From contig JAACJK010000066.1 of the NCBI GenBank assembly GCA_013368325.1, positions 124,001 through 188,000 of the forward strand: a stretch of DNA of 64,000 bases, written 5' to 3'. The DNA comes from Ephemerocybe angulata. Lineage: Eukaryota; Basidiomycota; Agaricomycetes; Agaricales; Psathyrellaceae. This document shows positions 1 through 10,499 of the stretch, one piece after another. Numbering within the stretch: the stretch's first letter is position 1; each line of letters starts with the position of its first letter. The position numbers and the translations under genes were made by a program. Below the pieces are notes generated by a model. That model was not told where the DNA came from, made no database searches, and worked only from the letters and a program-made list of their open reading frames with translations.

Positions 1-2
1 TT

Positions 3-2564
3 TCCCCGGTTCCCCCAGAGGTCGAGGACCTCCCCAATCCCCACGGCGTCGGCAATCCCGCAGTCCCTCCTGTGGACCCCATTGCCACTCCCAGCGCTGC
101 TACTGTCAATGAAGGCGATGCCGACTTGGCTACTCTGCAGCCCGAGCCAGACGTCGGCAAGTCCCCCGCTTCTCCTCAGCGCAAAGTCGGCGGGAGCACT
201 ACCCCTCAAAAGTTAACCATCGATCTTCCCAACGTCGATGGAACCCCGCTCGACCCCAACGTTGGAAGTGCTCCTCCCAACCCCCCCAAGTCCACCGCCG
301 CTCCTCCCAACATCGATGGAACCGCGCTCAACGCCAACATTGGCACTGTTCCTCCCAACTCCGCTTTGCTCAAGTCCACCCCCGCTCTTCCCACTGTCGG
401 AGGAACTGCCGCTCCTCGCAACGTCGATGGAACCGCGCCAAACGTCAGCGGAACCGCCCCTCCTTCCAACTTCGGTGGAACCACCCAGCCCAACGTCGGC
501 GGAACCGCCACCCAGCCCAACGTCGGCGGAGCCGCCGCTGCTCCCAACGTCGGCGGAGCCGCTACCCAGCCCAACGTCGGCGGAACCGCCACCCAGCCCA
601 ACGTCGGCGGAGCCCCCGCTGCTCCCAACGTCGGCGGAGCCCCCGCTGCTCCCAACGTCGGCGGAGCCCCCGCTGCTCCCAACGTCGGCGGAACCGCTAC
701 CCAGCCCAACGTCGGCGGAGCCCCCGCTGCTCCCAACGTCGAAGGAACCGCCACCCAGCCCAACGTCGGCGGAGCCCCCGCTGCTCCCAACGTCGGCGGA
801 GCCCCCGCTGCTCCCAACGTCGGCGGAGCCCCCGCTGCTCCCAACGTCGGCGGAACCGCTACCCAGCCCAACGTCGAAGGAACCGCCACCCAGCCCAACG
901 TCGGTGGATCCGCCGCTGCTCCCAACGTCGCAGGAATTGCCGCTGCTCCCACCGTCCCGCAACCCAGCGTGAAGGTCAAAACAGAACATTTGGAATCTAT
1001 TGGTTTCGTCCCTCCAGCTGACGTTCCGGTCTCCGTCAAGGTGGAGGGGAAGGAGACGCATACCGTTCCGAAGCCGCGTCCTCTACCGAAGCGAGTGAAG
1101 AAGGAAGAGCCGGATTGCATCGATCTGACGATGGACGACGAAGAGGAGACCGCCGAGGATAAATCCTCGAAGAAGGGGAAAGGCTCGGGGTCGAGGAAGC
1201 GGCCGGCGCCTGGGGTTGAGTCGAGGGGTGGGAAAGGGAAGGGGACTGCTGCGAATAAGCGCCCTCGCATTGATGGCGATGCACTTCATGGCGGTAAGTT
1301 CTGCTCCTTGTTGTCATGCCGTTACGAGCCCTAATAACATACGATATAATTAGGTGAGATTGTGCGTACATGGACCTCATCCGACCAGCCTCCCCCAAAG
1401 AAGACTGGTAGGTCTTAGTATACTCTTTTATTGGCGGGTGCTGACCATCCGAGTGTAGTGGTCGACCCCAACGAGCACGGCGCAACTCAGCCGATGGCGT
1501 TGGTCGATAAACGAACGGCTGCCATGCTGGCAATAAAGAATGAGGACGGTGAAGAGGACGAAGACAGTCCAGAGATCCTTACCGATGAACAGCTTGCCAG
1601 GGAGAACCGTCTGTTGCTCTGTTAGTGAATCCTTTCTGTCTCACGTTGCGAAACTGACAGCTGTGTCACAGTGGCAAGCGATGCGGCCTTACACAATTAT
1701 TGCACCCATAATGTCTGGATCCCTTCTCGAGTTCGATCCAAAGCCCGGAAGGAGCAAGGGTTCCTCCAGGAAGCGGGAACACTGTCGCGTGTGTTTGCCC
1801 TCAGCAATCTCATCCTCTCGAAGAAGAGAGGTTTGACGAAATGCCAATACCACAGCTACATCGACCACGCGCAGCGCGCTTACAACGACTTCGAGTTCGA
1901 ACTGAAGGCAGTGAAGGGGAAGGAAGGGAGGATGAGGAGGCCGAAGCTGGTCCCCCAAGTGACCGGTATACCGCTCAAGGCGTCGACTGAAGTCCTGGCG
2001 CCCGAGCACTTCCTTTTCAAAGTGCCTTCGGCTTCGACCAGTATCGATGTCACCAGACTTCCTGCCGCCGATGACGACCCTAGCTTCATTAAGCCACAGG
2101 TCAATGGGTTGGATGAAGCTGCACTTCTGACCTTCTTCCAATGCTCCAACGGCGAGTATTATCTTCATTGCGGCTGCCCCCTAGAAGAAGTCCTCCTCGA
2201 GTTCTATATCTGGAAGAGTAACAGACTGCTCCGGTCTCCGACGACAGGAGCCGAGGAACCGCTTGGAGCACCTACCGAACCTCGCCCAAGGTTCCACTAC
2301 CACGCTTTCCTTACAGCGCTTGGTGTGAGGGTCGATAATCTGTACCAATTCGATGCGAAGGGTAATCGGCGAAACACGACGAATCTCCCCGAGCATTTGG
2401 AGCGCCTCAGCAAGTACTATGGCGACATCCTTCCAGGCCCTCCTCTAGTGCGCCAACCTCGGGCTCCTATCGCCTATGTCGACCCGGAAGATCTCGAGCA
2501 CTCAGGACAACTTGGAAAGGTTCAGTTCACCAGTGATGACGAGGGCGAGAGCGAGTCAGAGTGA
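3..2564 (+). CDS. Repeat-rich nuclear-type protein, 5' end outside the window
   Basis: The frame is open from base 3, so the start lies upstream. I infer four exons: up to 1293, 1354-1407, 1459-1620 and 1672-2564; all three introns are phase 1 and the junctions keep one frame. The N-terminal part is Pro/Ala/Gly-rich with tandem 9-residue units of the type NVGGAPAAP and NVGGTATQP. A basic/acidic middle follows, with several psi-K-x-E sites (VKTE, VKVE, VKKE), an acidic-flanked IDLT motif that looks like a SUMO-interaction motif, and two basic clusters that could be nuclear localisation signals. The C-terminal ~300 residues are non-repetitive, contain a CxC (HCGC) and end in an acidic tail; I do not recognise this domain. 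A nuclear, SUMO-linked role is inference from motifs only. Confidence 0.75.
482..945 (+). repeat. Coding 27-bp minisatellite
   Basis: Roughly 17 direct copies of a 27-bp GC-rich unit (aacgtcggcggagcccccgc-like) lie inside the first gene. Two unit types, encoding GGAPAAPNV-like and GGTATQPNV-like nonapeptides, are interleaved. All copies keep length 27, so the frame is preserved. Because the unit lacks stops in several frames, long spurious open frames appear on both strands here. Confidence 0.9.
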
Positions 2565-2652
2565 AAGTGATAGTACTCCTTTCCAAGTCAATTCATTTTA
2601 ATCTTCGTTTTCATGGCAGATATCATTTAGTTTATATAGAGTCGTTCTGCTA

Positions 2653-3917
2653 TCAAATACACAGATATCCCTTTTCATGGAACCCTTCGAAACCTCTGTC
2701 AAAATGAATTCCTGGGATTGCCATAAACTTGAAGGTGAATTCAGCATTAGTGACTAGTAGAGTGGGCTCATCAAAAAGCCTTAACGCACCATATGTCGGG
2801 CTACCATAGATCTCGGTATAGCCACTCATGTGAAGGCCACCGATCCCAGTCTGTCGATCGCATGTCGCTGCGACTCGCTGTCGCCACATAGCGACGCCAG
2901 TGGGGATCATCTGGGCGGGAGTCCAAGAGTCCGTGTCCTTCGTGTGTTGAGAAGCATAGACGAAGGTGGCCGGGAAAGAGCGAATGGTTGCAGGGCAGGA
3001 GGGGTCGGTGCCACAGACGTGCTTTCCTACAGCGTCTATGGCAGAATAGAGTAGCTCGAAGCCGTACTGTTGGATATCGTCAAGTATGGGGATATCAGGA
3101 CCTTCCATATCATCGTCATCGTAGACAGGCGTTGTTATGAGGGCTTTGTTGATGGACATAAGATTAGGGTAGAGACAATAGGCTGCCTCGCCGTTGAAGA
3201 AGTTCATCAGCGCTGTTGTGGGTGCTTCTGTGAGGAGGGCGATTGGCGAAATGGAGTTGCGGGTTTCGATCATGAGGATTGCCTTTCCCAGTGGCTTGTT
3301 CACCAAACGGCGTACCTTCTCGACGCTTAGACCGTAGTACCTGTACTTGAGAAGGCGGCAGATCTCGCTCTTATCCCATATTTCCTCCTCGCAACAATAC
3401 CCATTTCCTTCATCCTCCCCTTGTTCAGCAAACTCGTATTCGGCTTCGTGCGGAACTCCTAGCCGGGGGAAGGAATATGCTCTGCCATAGATCTCAAGAA
3501 CAGGTGGGATGGGTATGTCCTGCTTGAATAAGCGAAGGGCGGCGATTCCGCCTATGATCGACCCGCCCCCGCGCATCTCTTCAAGGAAGGCGTCTGGTGC
3601 GAGGCCGAAGTGCTCGAGGATAGTTCGCACTCCCCGATGGTTTCTATCAAAGATCAATTTCTGCATGTGGGGGCAGGCAGCGGAGAAAGCGTCTCGGGAC
3701 ATCAGGTCCATGTTGTCGATAATCTTGTCCATAATATCCGGGTCGATGGCGTAGAGCGGGGGATTGTCTGAAAAATTTGTTTGATAAACAACTCGTTCTT
3801 TGGAAACGGCTGTCACTTACTATGCCCATGCTCGCAGTACGAGCAGGTGACAGGTAGCATTACCTTGCCCAGGTATTTGGAAGGTGGCCAAGGAGGAGTA
3901 CTGCCGCGAAGACGCAT
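2653..3917 (-). CDS. Hypothetical protein with short N-terminal CxxC segment
   Basis: Two exons: 3917-3821 and 3767-2653, separated by a 53-nt phase-1 intron (gtaagt...cag). I chose the ATG at 3917 because it gives an in-frame N-terminus with a CSYCEHGH motif and joins the long second exon without a stop; a has the -3 position. The product is about 403 residues. After the CxxC segment comes a helical stretch (DPDIMDKIIDNM) resembling an F-box-like start, then a GGIAALRLF segment and an ALMNFFNGEAAYCLYPN segment. These resemble a widespread Agaricomycete hypothetical family in which an F-box-like helix precedes a nucleotidyltransferase-like region. That assignment is from memory of the family pattern and weak; no catalytic Asp pair is evident. 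The satellite array lies just upstream of its 5' end. Confidence 0.7.
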
Positions 3918-4098
3918 TGTAAGTTGATCGGAAGTTTATGGGTGTGTCGGTGGTGGTGCAAGAGTTGAAGAGTTGTGGGACGAGGCGAGGTCGATGAGCA
4001 GCCGCATCACATCCCATCGCTTAAGATATATTATTGCCGCGGTCAGGTGAACGAATTAGGGCCAGCGGGATTAGCGTCTGGAGAGCGGGGCGGTCGGA

Positions 4099-6660
4099 GT
4101 CTGCGGAACGACTTACCTGTGTGTCGAGAGCATGCGTCTCGAGAGACATTTGCCCCGGTATCGGTGTCTCGAGGGCTCTGTGAGGGTGGTGTCGGACGAG
4201 GCAGGACGGGCGGGATAAGCGTCTGGAGAGTGCAAAGTCTGACGGTCAGCGTCTGCGGAGCGGGATGCGGAGGGATGCAGGCAATGTCTGCGGAACGACT
4301 TACCTGTGCGTCTCGGAGAGCATGCGTCTCGAGAGACATTCGCCCAGGTACCGGTGTCTTGAGAGACCTGTGCGCGCGTGTCGAACGCGACAAGGCAGGT
4401 TCGGTACGCAGCTGGAGAATGCAATGGCTGACGGTCAGCGTCTGCAGAGCGGGATGCGGAGGGATGGAGGGAGGGCAATCAAAGTCTGGAGAACGACTCA
4501 CCTGTGGGTTTTGTTGAGCATGCGTCTCGGGAGACAGTTGTTTGGGGATCGGTGTCTCGAGAGCCCTGTGCGGTGCGTGTCGGACGAGGCAGGACGGGCG
4601 GGATACGTGTCTGGAGAACGCAGCATACGATGGTCCGAGTCTGCAGAGCGGGATGCGGAGGGATGGAGGGAGGGCAATCAATGTCTGGAGAACGATTTAC
4701 CTGTGGGTTTTGTTGAGCATGGGTCTCGAGAGACAGTCGTGTGGGGATCGGTGTCTCGAGAGCCCTTTGCGGGTCGTGTCAAACGCAGCTGGGTCGGCGT
4801 GATATGCGTCTGGAGAACGCAACATAAGACGTTCAGCGTCTGCGGAGTGGGATGCGGAGGGATGGAGGGAGGCGAATGAATGTCTGGAGAACGACTCACC
4901 TGTGGGTTTCGGAGAGCATGGGTCTCGAGAGACAGTCGTGTGGGCATCGGTGTCTCGAGAGACCTGTGCGGTGCGTGTCAAACGCGACAAGGCGGGTTCG
5001 GTACGCATCTGGAGAATGCAATGGCTGACGGTCTGCGTCTGCGGTGCGGGATGCGGAGGAATGGAGGGAGGCGAATGAATGTCTGGAGAACGACTTACTT
5101 GTGGCTTTTGGAGAGCATGGGTCTCGAGAGACCTTCGTGCGGGGATCCGTGTCTCGAGAGCTCTGTGAGGTGCGTGTCGGACGCAGCTGGGTCGGCGTGA
5201 TATCCGTCTGGAGAACGCAGCATACGATGGTCAGCGTCTGCAGAGCGGGATGTGGAGGGATGGAGGGAGGGCAATCAATGTCTGGAGAACGATTTACCTG
5301 TGGGTTTTGTTGAGCATGGGTCTCGAGAGACAGTCGTGTGGGGATCGGTGTCTCGAGAGCTCTGTGCGGTGCGTGTCGGACGCGGCTGGGTCGGCGTGAT
5401 ATCCGTCTGGAGAACAGAACATACGATGGTCAGCGTCTGCAGAGCGGGATGCGGAGGGATGGAGGGAGGGCAATCAATGTCTGGAGAACGATTTACCTGT
5501 GGGTTTTGTTGAGCGTGGGTCTCGAGAGACAGTTGTTTGGGGATCGGTGTCTCGAGAGCTCTGTGCGGTGCGTGTCGGACGCGGCTGGGTCGGCGTGATA
5601 TCCGTCTGGAGAACGGAACATACGATGGTCAGCGTCTGCAGAGCGGGATGCGGAGGAATGGAGAGGCGAATCAATGTCTGGAGAACGATTTACCTGTGGG
5701 TTTCGGAGAGCGTGGGTCTCGAGAGACAGTTGTTTGGGGATCCGTGTCTCGAGAGCTCTGTGCGGTGCGTGTCGGACGCGGCTGGGTCGGCGGGATATCC
5801 GTCTGGAGAACGGAACATACGATGGTCAGCGTCTGCAGAGCGGGATGCGGAGGAATGGAGAGGCGAATCAATGTCTGGAGAACGACTCACCTGTGGGTTT
5901 TGTTGAGCATGGGTCTCGAGAGACAGTCGTGTGGGGATCGGTGTCTCGAGAGCTCTGTGCGGTGCGTGTCGGACGCGGCTGGGTCGGCTGGGTCGGCGTG
6001 ATATCCGTCTGGAGAACGGAACATACGATGGTCAGCGTCTGCAGAGCGGGATGCGGAGGGATGGAGGGAGGGCAATCAATGTCTGGAGAACGATTTACCT
6101 GTGGGTTTGGTTGAGCATGGGTCTCGAGAGACAGTTGTTTGGGGATCCGTGTCTCGAGAGCTCTGTGCGGTTCGTGTCGGACGCGGCTGGGTCGGCGTGA
6201 TATCCGTCTGGAGAACGGAACATACGATGGTCAGCGTCTGCAGAGCGGGATGCGGAGGAATGGAGAGGCGAATCAATGTCTGGACAACGACTCACCTGTG
6301 GGTTTCGGAGAGCGTGGGTCTCGAGAGACAGTTGTTTGGGGATCCGTGTCTCGAGAGCTCTGTGCGGTGCGTGTCGGACGCGGCTGGGTCGGCGTGATAT
6401 CCGTCTGGAGAACGGAACATACGATGGTCAGCGTCTGCAGAGCGGGATGCGGAGGGATGGAGGGAGGCGAATGAATGTCTGGAGAACGACTTACCTGTGG
6501 CTTTCGGAGAGCATGCGTCTCGAGAGACGTTCTCTCGATGATCGGGGTCTCGAGAGCCCTGTGCGCATGCTGCTGGATCTGCCTGGCCTGGCGGTATATG
6601 TCTGCAGAGTGCAAGGTCAGCTGGCTAGCATCTCTAGAGATGGGAGCGGGGCGGACGAGG
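4099..6660. repeat. ~199-bp tandem satellite, about 13 units
   Basis: Units begin (at a gtctggagaacg-type block) at about 4099, 4286, 4484, 4683, 4882, 5081, 5280, 5479, 5676, 5873, 6081, 6278 and 6477, giving periods of 187-208 and mostly 197-199 bp. The 208-bp unit contains a local gctgggtcg duplication. Central units (7-12) are almost identical, while the outermost units are degraded, as expected from unequal exchange. Each unit holds five TCTnnAGA blocks: TCTGGAGA, TCTCGAGA, TCTCGAGA, TCTGGAGA and TCTGCAGA, spaced about 40, 30, 55, 30 and 44 bp. Open frames occur on both strands, but 199 is not a multiple of 3, so a repeated protein is not encoded in a constant frame. Confidence 0.95.
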
Positions 6661-7956
6661 GCGCGGGTGAACGTCAGTCTGAGGAACGACATCTGCAATA
6701 GTATCCGTCTTGAGAGCCCGATGTTGGGGCATACGCCCCTCCTGAACCGCTCCAGATGGTACATGTCTGGCCAGCGGGTAGCCGCAGCGCCACCAATGCC
6801 TGTCCAGACAGATATTCAGTATATGGTGGGATGGGCCGTGCCCCACAACCTCGCCCTACCTACCATCGAGGGATGGCCCGCATTCATATACCTGCAGCAC
6901 CCCGATCACTGACGAGCAAGCGATGGCTAGAAACCGCTATTATCTAGGCGCAGGGTATGGGGGCGCCGTAAATCGCCAGGTAGCCTTTCGGATGGTCCTG
7001 GTCTTGATGGGCACTGTCAGTGGTAGGAGTAAAGGTATTGCCATTCAACTAGGGATAGGACGCATATACTGGGCCGTTCATTGTGATATCAGTCGCCCGG
7101 ATACCCCAGAGCACCTTCCGTAGTCGTGCGCACCCTTTGGACGCCTTGCTGCATGGTGAGGCGTCCGTCCTCCTAGCCGCTGGTGGCCGTGGGGAAGATC
7201 ATTTTGATCAATGGTCACGCGACGTCGCACCGGCGAGGTTACTTTACTCCCACCGGCGAGGGGTCGTGGGACCAACAGGGCGATCAACGGTTGCCCCCAG
7301 CAATTACGCGAACACTGGGCTTAGATTAGCTCCGCACCATTATTCTGGTGTACCTTTGACGTGAGCTGAAGTACATTGGAGCATACAATGCGTCACGAGA
7401 AATACAATGGGCATATCTCAGAGATCAACGTTGTTTGATAAATAGGCGCCCAAAATTGCCCATCCCCCGCTCACCTCGTCCCGCCTCTTATTGTCTGGGA
7501 CCTTCATTGACACAGCATCCATTTGACGGAGCCGTTCTTGTACACCAGACAGCAACATATAGATGGAGGTCTATAACATTCAGTGATGAGAGAAGAGTGA
7601 CATAATACAGTGAAAGGACAGGAAGAGGTGGACAAAGTAGGGTCCAAATTCGTACCTGTGTCTGCCTGATACATCGCAATTACATTGTGGATCGGGATAT
7701 GCTCAAGTAGACGAACACGAAAGAACAATGAAAATATATAAGTATGATACAGTACGAATGCCAGTGATAGTACAAGAAGACTAGGAATACATTCATACAC
7801 AGTGTTACATATTGTATCAAACGCCGCAGCGGATAACACAAGTCCCATTAGCATAGGGATTGCCAGTTGAAACGGCGGGGAGTGCAGTCCCCAAGAACCA
7901 CGCCATCGCGCTCAAATGCCCTTCCCAGTAGGTAGTTGGTAGGTAGGTAAAGGTTC
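6661..7956. other. Gene-free stretch between satellite and paralogue cluster
   Basis: I see no gene I can support. The left part looks like decayed satellite edge. The part from about 7270 to 7540 resembles 9985-10215, the flank of the neighbouring paralogues. A minus-strand open frame at 7504-7854 starts with a hydrophobic stretch and could be a small membrane peptide, but it has no other support. Confidence 0.5.
7270..7540. repeat. Copy of the paralogue-cluster flanking sequence
   Basis: Shared blocks with 9985-10215, in the same order, include cttagattagc, ccgcaccattattct, a 'ttgataaat' block and a tgacacagcatccattt / tgatatagcatccatttt pair. The spacing between the two copies is about 2.7 kb, matching the tandem gene spacing. 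It therefore marks a duplication boundary of the C-C-C-HH gene unit. Confidence 0.6.
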
Positions 7957-9868
7957 TTAGTCGGCGATTAAGGTGTTCCGTCCTCCGGAATACGTGGTAG
8001 ATGAAGATTGATAACCGAGGGTTCTGCGTCCTCCGCCATGCGTGGTAGATGAGGTTTGGCCACCGAAGGTTCTGCGTCCTCCAGTATAGGTGGTAGATGA
8101 GGATTGACCACCGAAGGTTCTGCGTCCTCCGGCATGGTCGGCATACGTGGTAGATGAGGATTGACCACCAAAGGTTCTGCGTCCTCCGGTATATGGCAAA
8201 CTTGGCCAGCACTCTGAGCACCGACAGATGGATTCTCCTTGATGTTGAATGCCTATTCCTGTTGCGGAGCCTTGCTCAGCTTTTTTTCCGCTTCCTCGAC
8301 GCTCTTCACCTCCTTCCAGTTGTCTGATGTATCTCTCAAGCCTCTGCATAAGATCCCGCCCTCCGTGTTGCAGAAAACTCCTCGTCTCTTTACCAACCCT
8401 CGTCACATGCGCGTCGACAAACGACACACGCCCATGACCCTGGACAAACGACCATTTGAGTCGGCGACCGACTGTCCTGGGAATCGTACTTGGAAAGTCA
8501 AGGATATGGTAGGTCGTTGCTCTTAGCCAAATGGCTCCAATGATAAGCGCAGCGCAGTTCCGCAAAGTGCCTTTTGAAAAGAGGTTGGCTACGCGCACGA
8601 TGCTTCTGAGGATCGCACGGCCAGGAGCCCATCCGCGGACCATCGTAAGAGCACCAAAGCCAACGATTGCGAGGGTCAGCGCATTAGGCTCCGTAGCGCC
8701 AGGATCCTCCGAGTTGGCTTTTCCGTCATTGGAGTGCTCAGAAAGTTGGTGATTAACGTCGAAGAGGTCGAAGACGGTCGGCTCAGTCAGATCGGGGCGC
8801 TGACCAAGTAAGCGGCTGTGTGAACCACTCCCGCTAAACATCGTCGAAGGAGCTTGAAGGTGCCTTGTATTCCTCTCTATGCCTGGAGGTAAATGTTTAT
8901 CGGCGAGTTCCTTAATCCTCTCCATACCGATCTTTGCGATCATTACCGCCTCCTCCTCCGCCCCCCGCACAGCGGCATCGACGCTTGCCAACAGTGCTAG
9001 ACGAATTTCTCGCGCGTAGTTCCAGGCGCCAGAGAGGCCTGGGTAGGTAGGCAGAGGGATGCATGGTACGTCGCCGCCCAGCTTTCCTCGCCCAATGCAC
9101 TCGATGGCTTGAGAAATCATCGACTTGGCAGTCTTGGACACTTGGGCTGTGGCATCCTCCTCTACCTTCAAAATCGCATCCTCCAGATCCTTCTTCGACT
9201 TCCTCGCCCCCTCCAAAAGGGCGATTCTCTCCAGCTTTTGGTGACGCTCCTGAAGCTTCCCGATCACCCAGTCGGCATTTTCCTTCTCCTCCTTCAGTCG
9301 GTTGATTCGAGTTTGATGGCCCTTGTCCGCTAAAGGCCCAAGGGATTGTATCAGGTACTGCTGGAATAAATCACAGCAGAACGAGTTCAAATGAGCGCTC
9401 ACGTTTAAGGAAGAAACGTTTCGAATGAATAACCCTTTCAGTCATTTCGGTCCCAATCGCTTCGGAATATTTCGACACCCATTCCATATCTTTCGTCGTT
9501 TCCTTCCTGCTGGTATATCTTGCTATGTCCGCCTCATTGGGCAAGCGCTTTCCTTCCAGCACTCGATCGGCCTCTTCCTGTGCCTCCTTGTACTTCTTGC
9601 AATGCTCGCCACACTGACGGTGATGCTCCCAGCACCGGTCAGGCTCGGGTTGCCCATGGGCTGCAGGCTTGTCACATCGGGTCGTTTGGTCCTCTGGGTC
9701 ATTAAGGGTAGTGCACCGAGAGGTGGCGCGCTGCTGTGAAACTGGGGTTGGCAGCGTTGCTGAAGCTGAACGTGTGCGTGCCGTGCGCTGACCTGCTCGT
9801 CGAGATGGATTTTCCTCGGTTGCCGCCTGATTTTCCGTTTTTCCTGACCCAGGCATCGGCCCAGGCAT
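7957..9868 (-). CDS. C-C-C-HH domain protein, paralogue 1
   Basis: Two exons: 9868-9403 and 9329-7957, joined across a 73-nt phase-1 intron; about 612 residues. The acceptor (ctttag) was chosen because it makes the post-intron sequence (DKGHQTRINRL) align with paralogue 2 (DEGHEKRIQVL). The basic N-terminus is followed by Cys52, Cys65, Cys79, His82 and His83, then KKYKEA and an SKRFF motif just before the intron. The second exon starts with a coiled-coil-like charged helix, continues to a KSMISQAIE segment, and has two hydrophobic stretches (around ALTLAIVGFGALTMV and AALIIGAIWL) that could be membrane segments. The tail has a CRCSEC motif and four to five GGRRTFGGQSSSTTY repeats. I know no characterised family with this layout; zinc binding is inference from the Cys/His spacing. 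Confidence 0.8.
7963..8195 (-). repeat. ~45-nt C-terminal coding repeats
   Basis: Four near-complete and one partial copies of a ~45-nt unit encode GGRRTFGGQSSSTTY and close variants at the end of paralogue 1. One junction carries an extra ADHA insertion. The repeats are absent from the two neighbouring paralogues, so they arose after duplication. Confidence 0.85.
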
Positions 9869-10499
9869 TTTGCGATGAGTTCGCTATCCTGGGGTAGATG
9901 GATATAGGTAGCAGTCAATGAAGAACATTCGACTTGAGCTAGATGACCTCGTGGGCCCATTTAGGGGCAGAACTCTCCCACGATGAATCCCCGATCCAGT
10001 ACATGGAGTTGAACGCTGGACTTAGATTAGCGCTTGATTAGCGCCGCACCATTATTCTAGAATCTAGCGTGCTTATGGTATGCCAGAGATGAAAGACATT
10101 GGGCTATAATATTTTGAAGACTAACTTTGTTCGATAAATGAGCGCTCATCTGGCTCACTTCGTCCAGCCTTCAATTGTCCGAGTCCTGCGTTGATATAGC
10201 ATCCATTTTCTTTCCAGTCCGCGGAGTCCTTTCGATGTGCCAACTCCCGTAGGCAGCGCGAGCATTGGCAGAAATGACCTTGACTTTCCTCCAACTCACC
10301 TATTACTCGACGTGACTCCGAGCTCCTCGCCGAACAAGCGCCTTGGATTACTCCACCGGTCGTCCCAATCTTGATGGAGCTCAACATAACACAGTGGAAT
10401 AATGAGGATGTCTATATAAACGGGGCTTAAACAGCCCGCAGGCACTATGATATAGTGGATGAGAGAGAGAAAGAAGGAGAAGATGGGGAAACAACAAAT
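9869..10499. other. Intergenic region between paralogues 1 and 2
   Basis: It holds the 5' flank of paralogue 1 and the 3' flank of paralogue 2. A ttaggggcag...tcccacgatga block at about 9960 recurs at about 12570 upstream of paralogue 2, so promoter sequence was duplicated with the genes. At 10200-10400 (-) there is a short Cys-rich reading frame (CQCSRC) recalling the CRCSEC of paralogue 1. It may be a spliced 3' exon of paralogue 2 or a relic of one. Confidence 0.5.

Noticed and set aside
206..1270. Long minus-strand and alternative-frame open frames over the first gene
   Set aside because: They are produced by the 27-bp minisatellite, which has no stops in several frames; only the plus-strand frame continues through spliced exons.
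4099..6660. CRISPR array
   Set aside because: Repeats are direct and contiguous with no unique spacers, the unit is ~199 bp and the genome is fungal.
4043..6764. Many open frames of 60-210 codons on both strands in the satellite
   Set aside because: They are repeat artefacts: the unit length is not a multiple of 3 and no frame persists.
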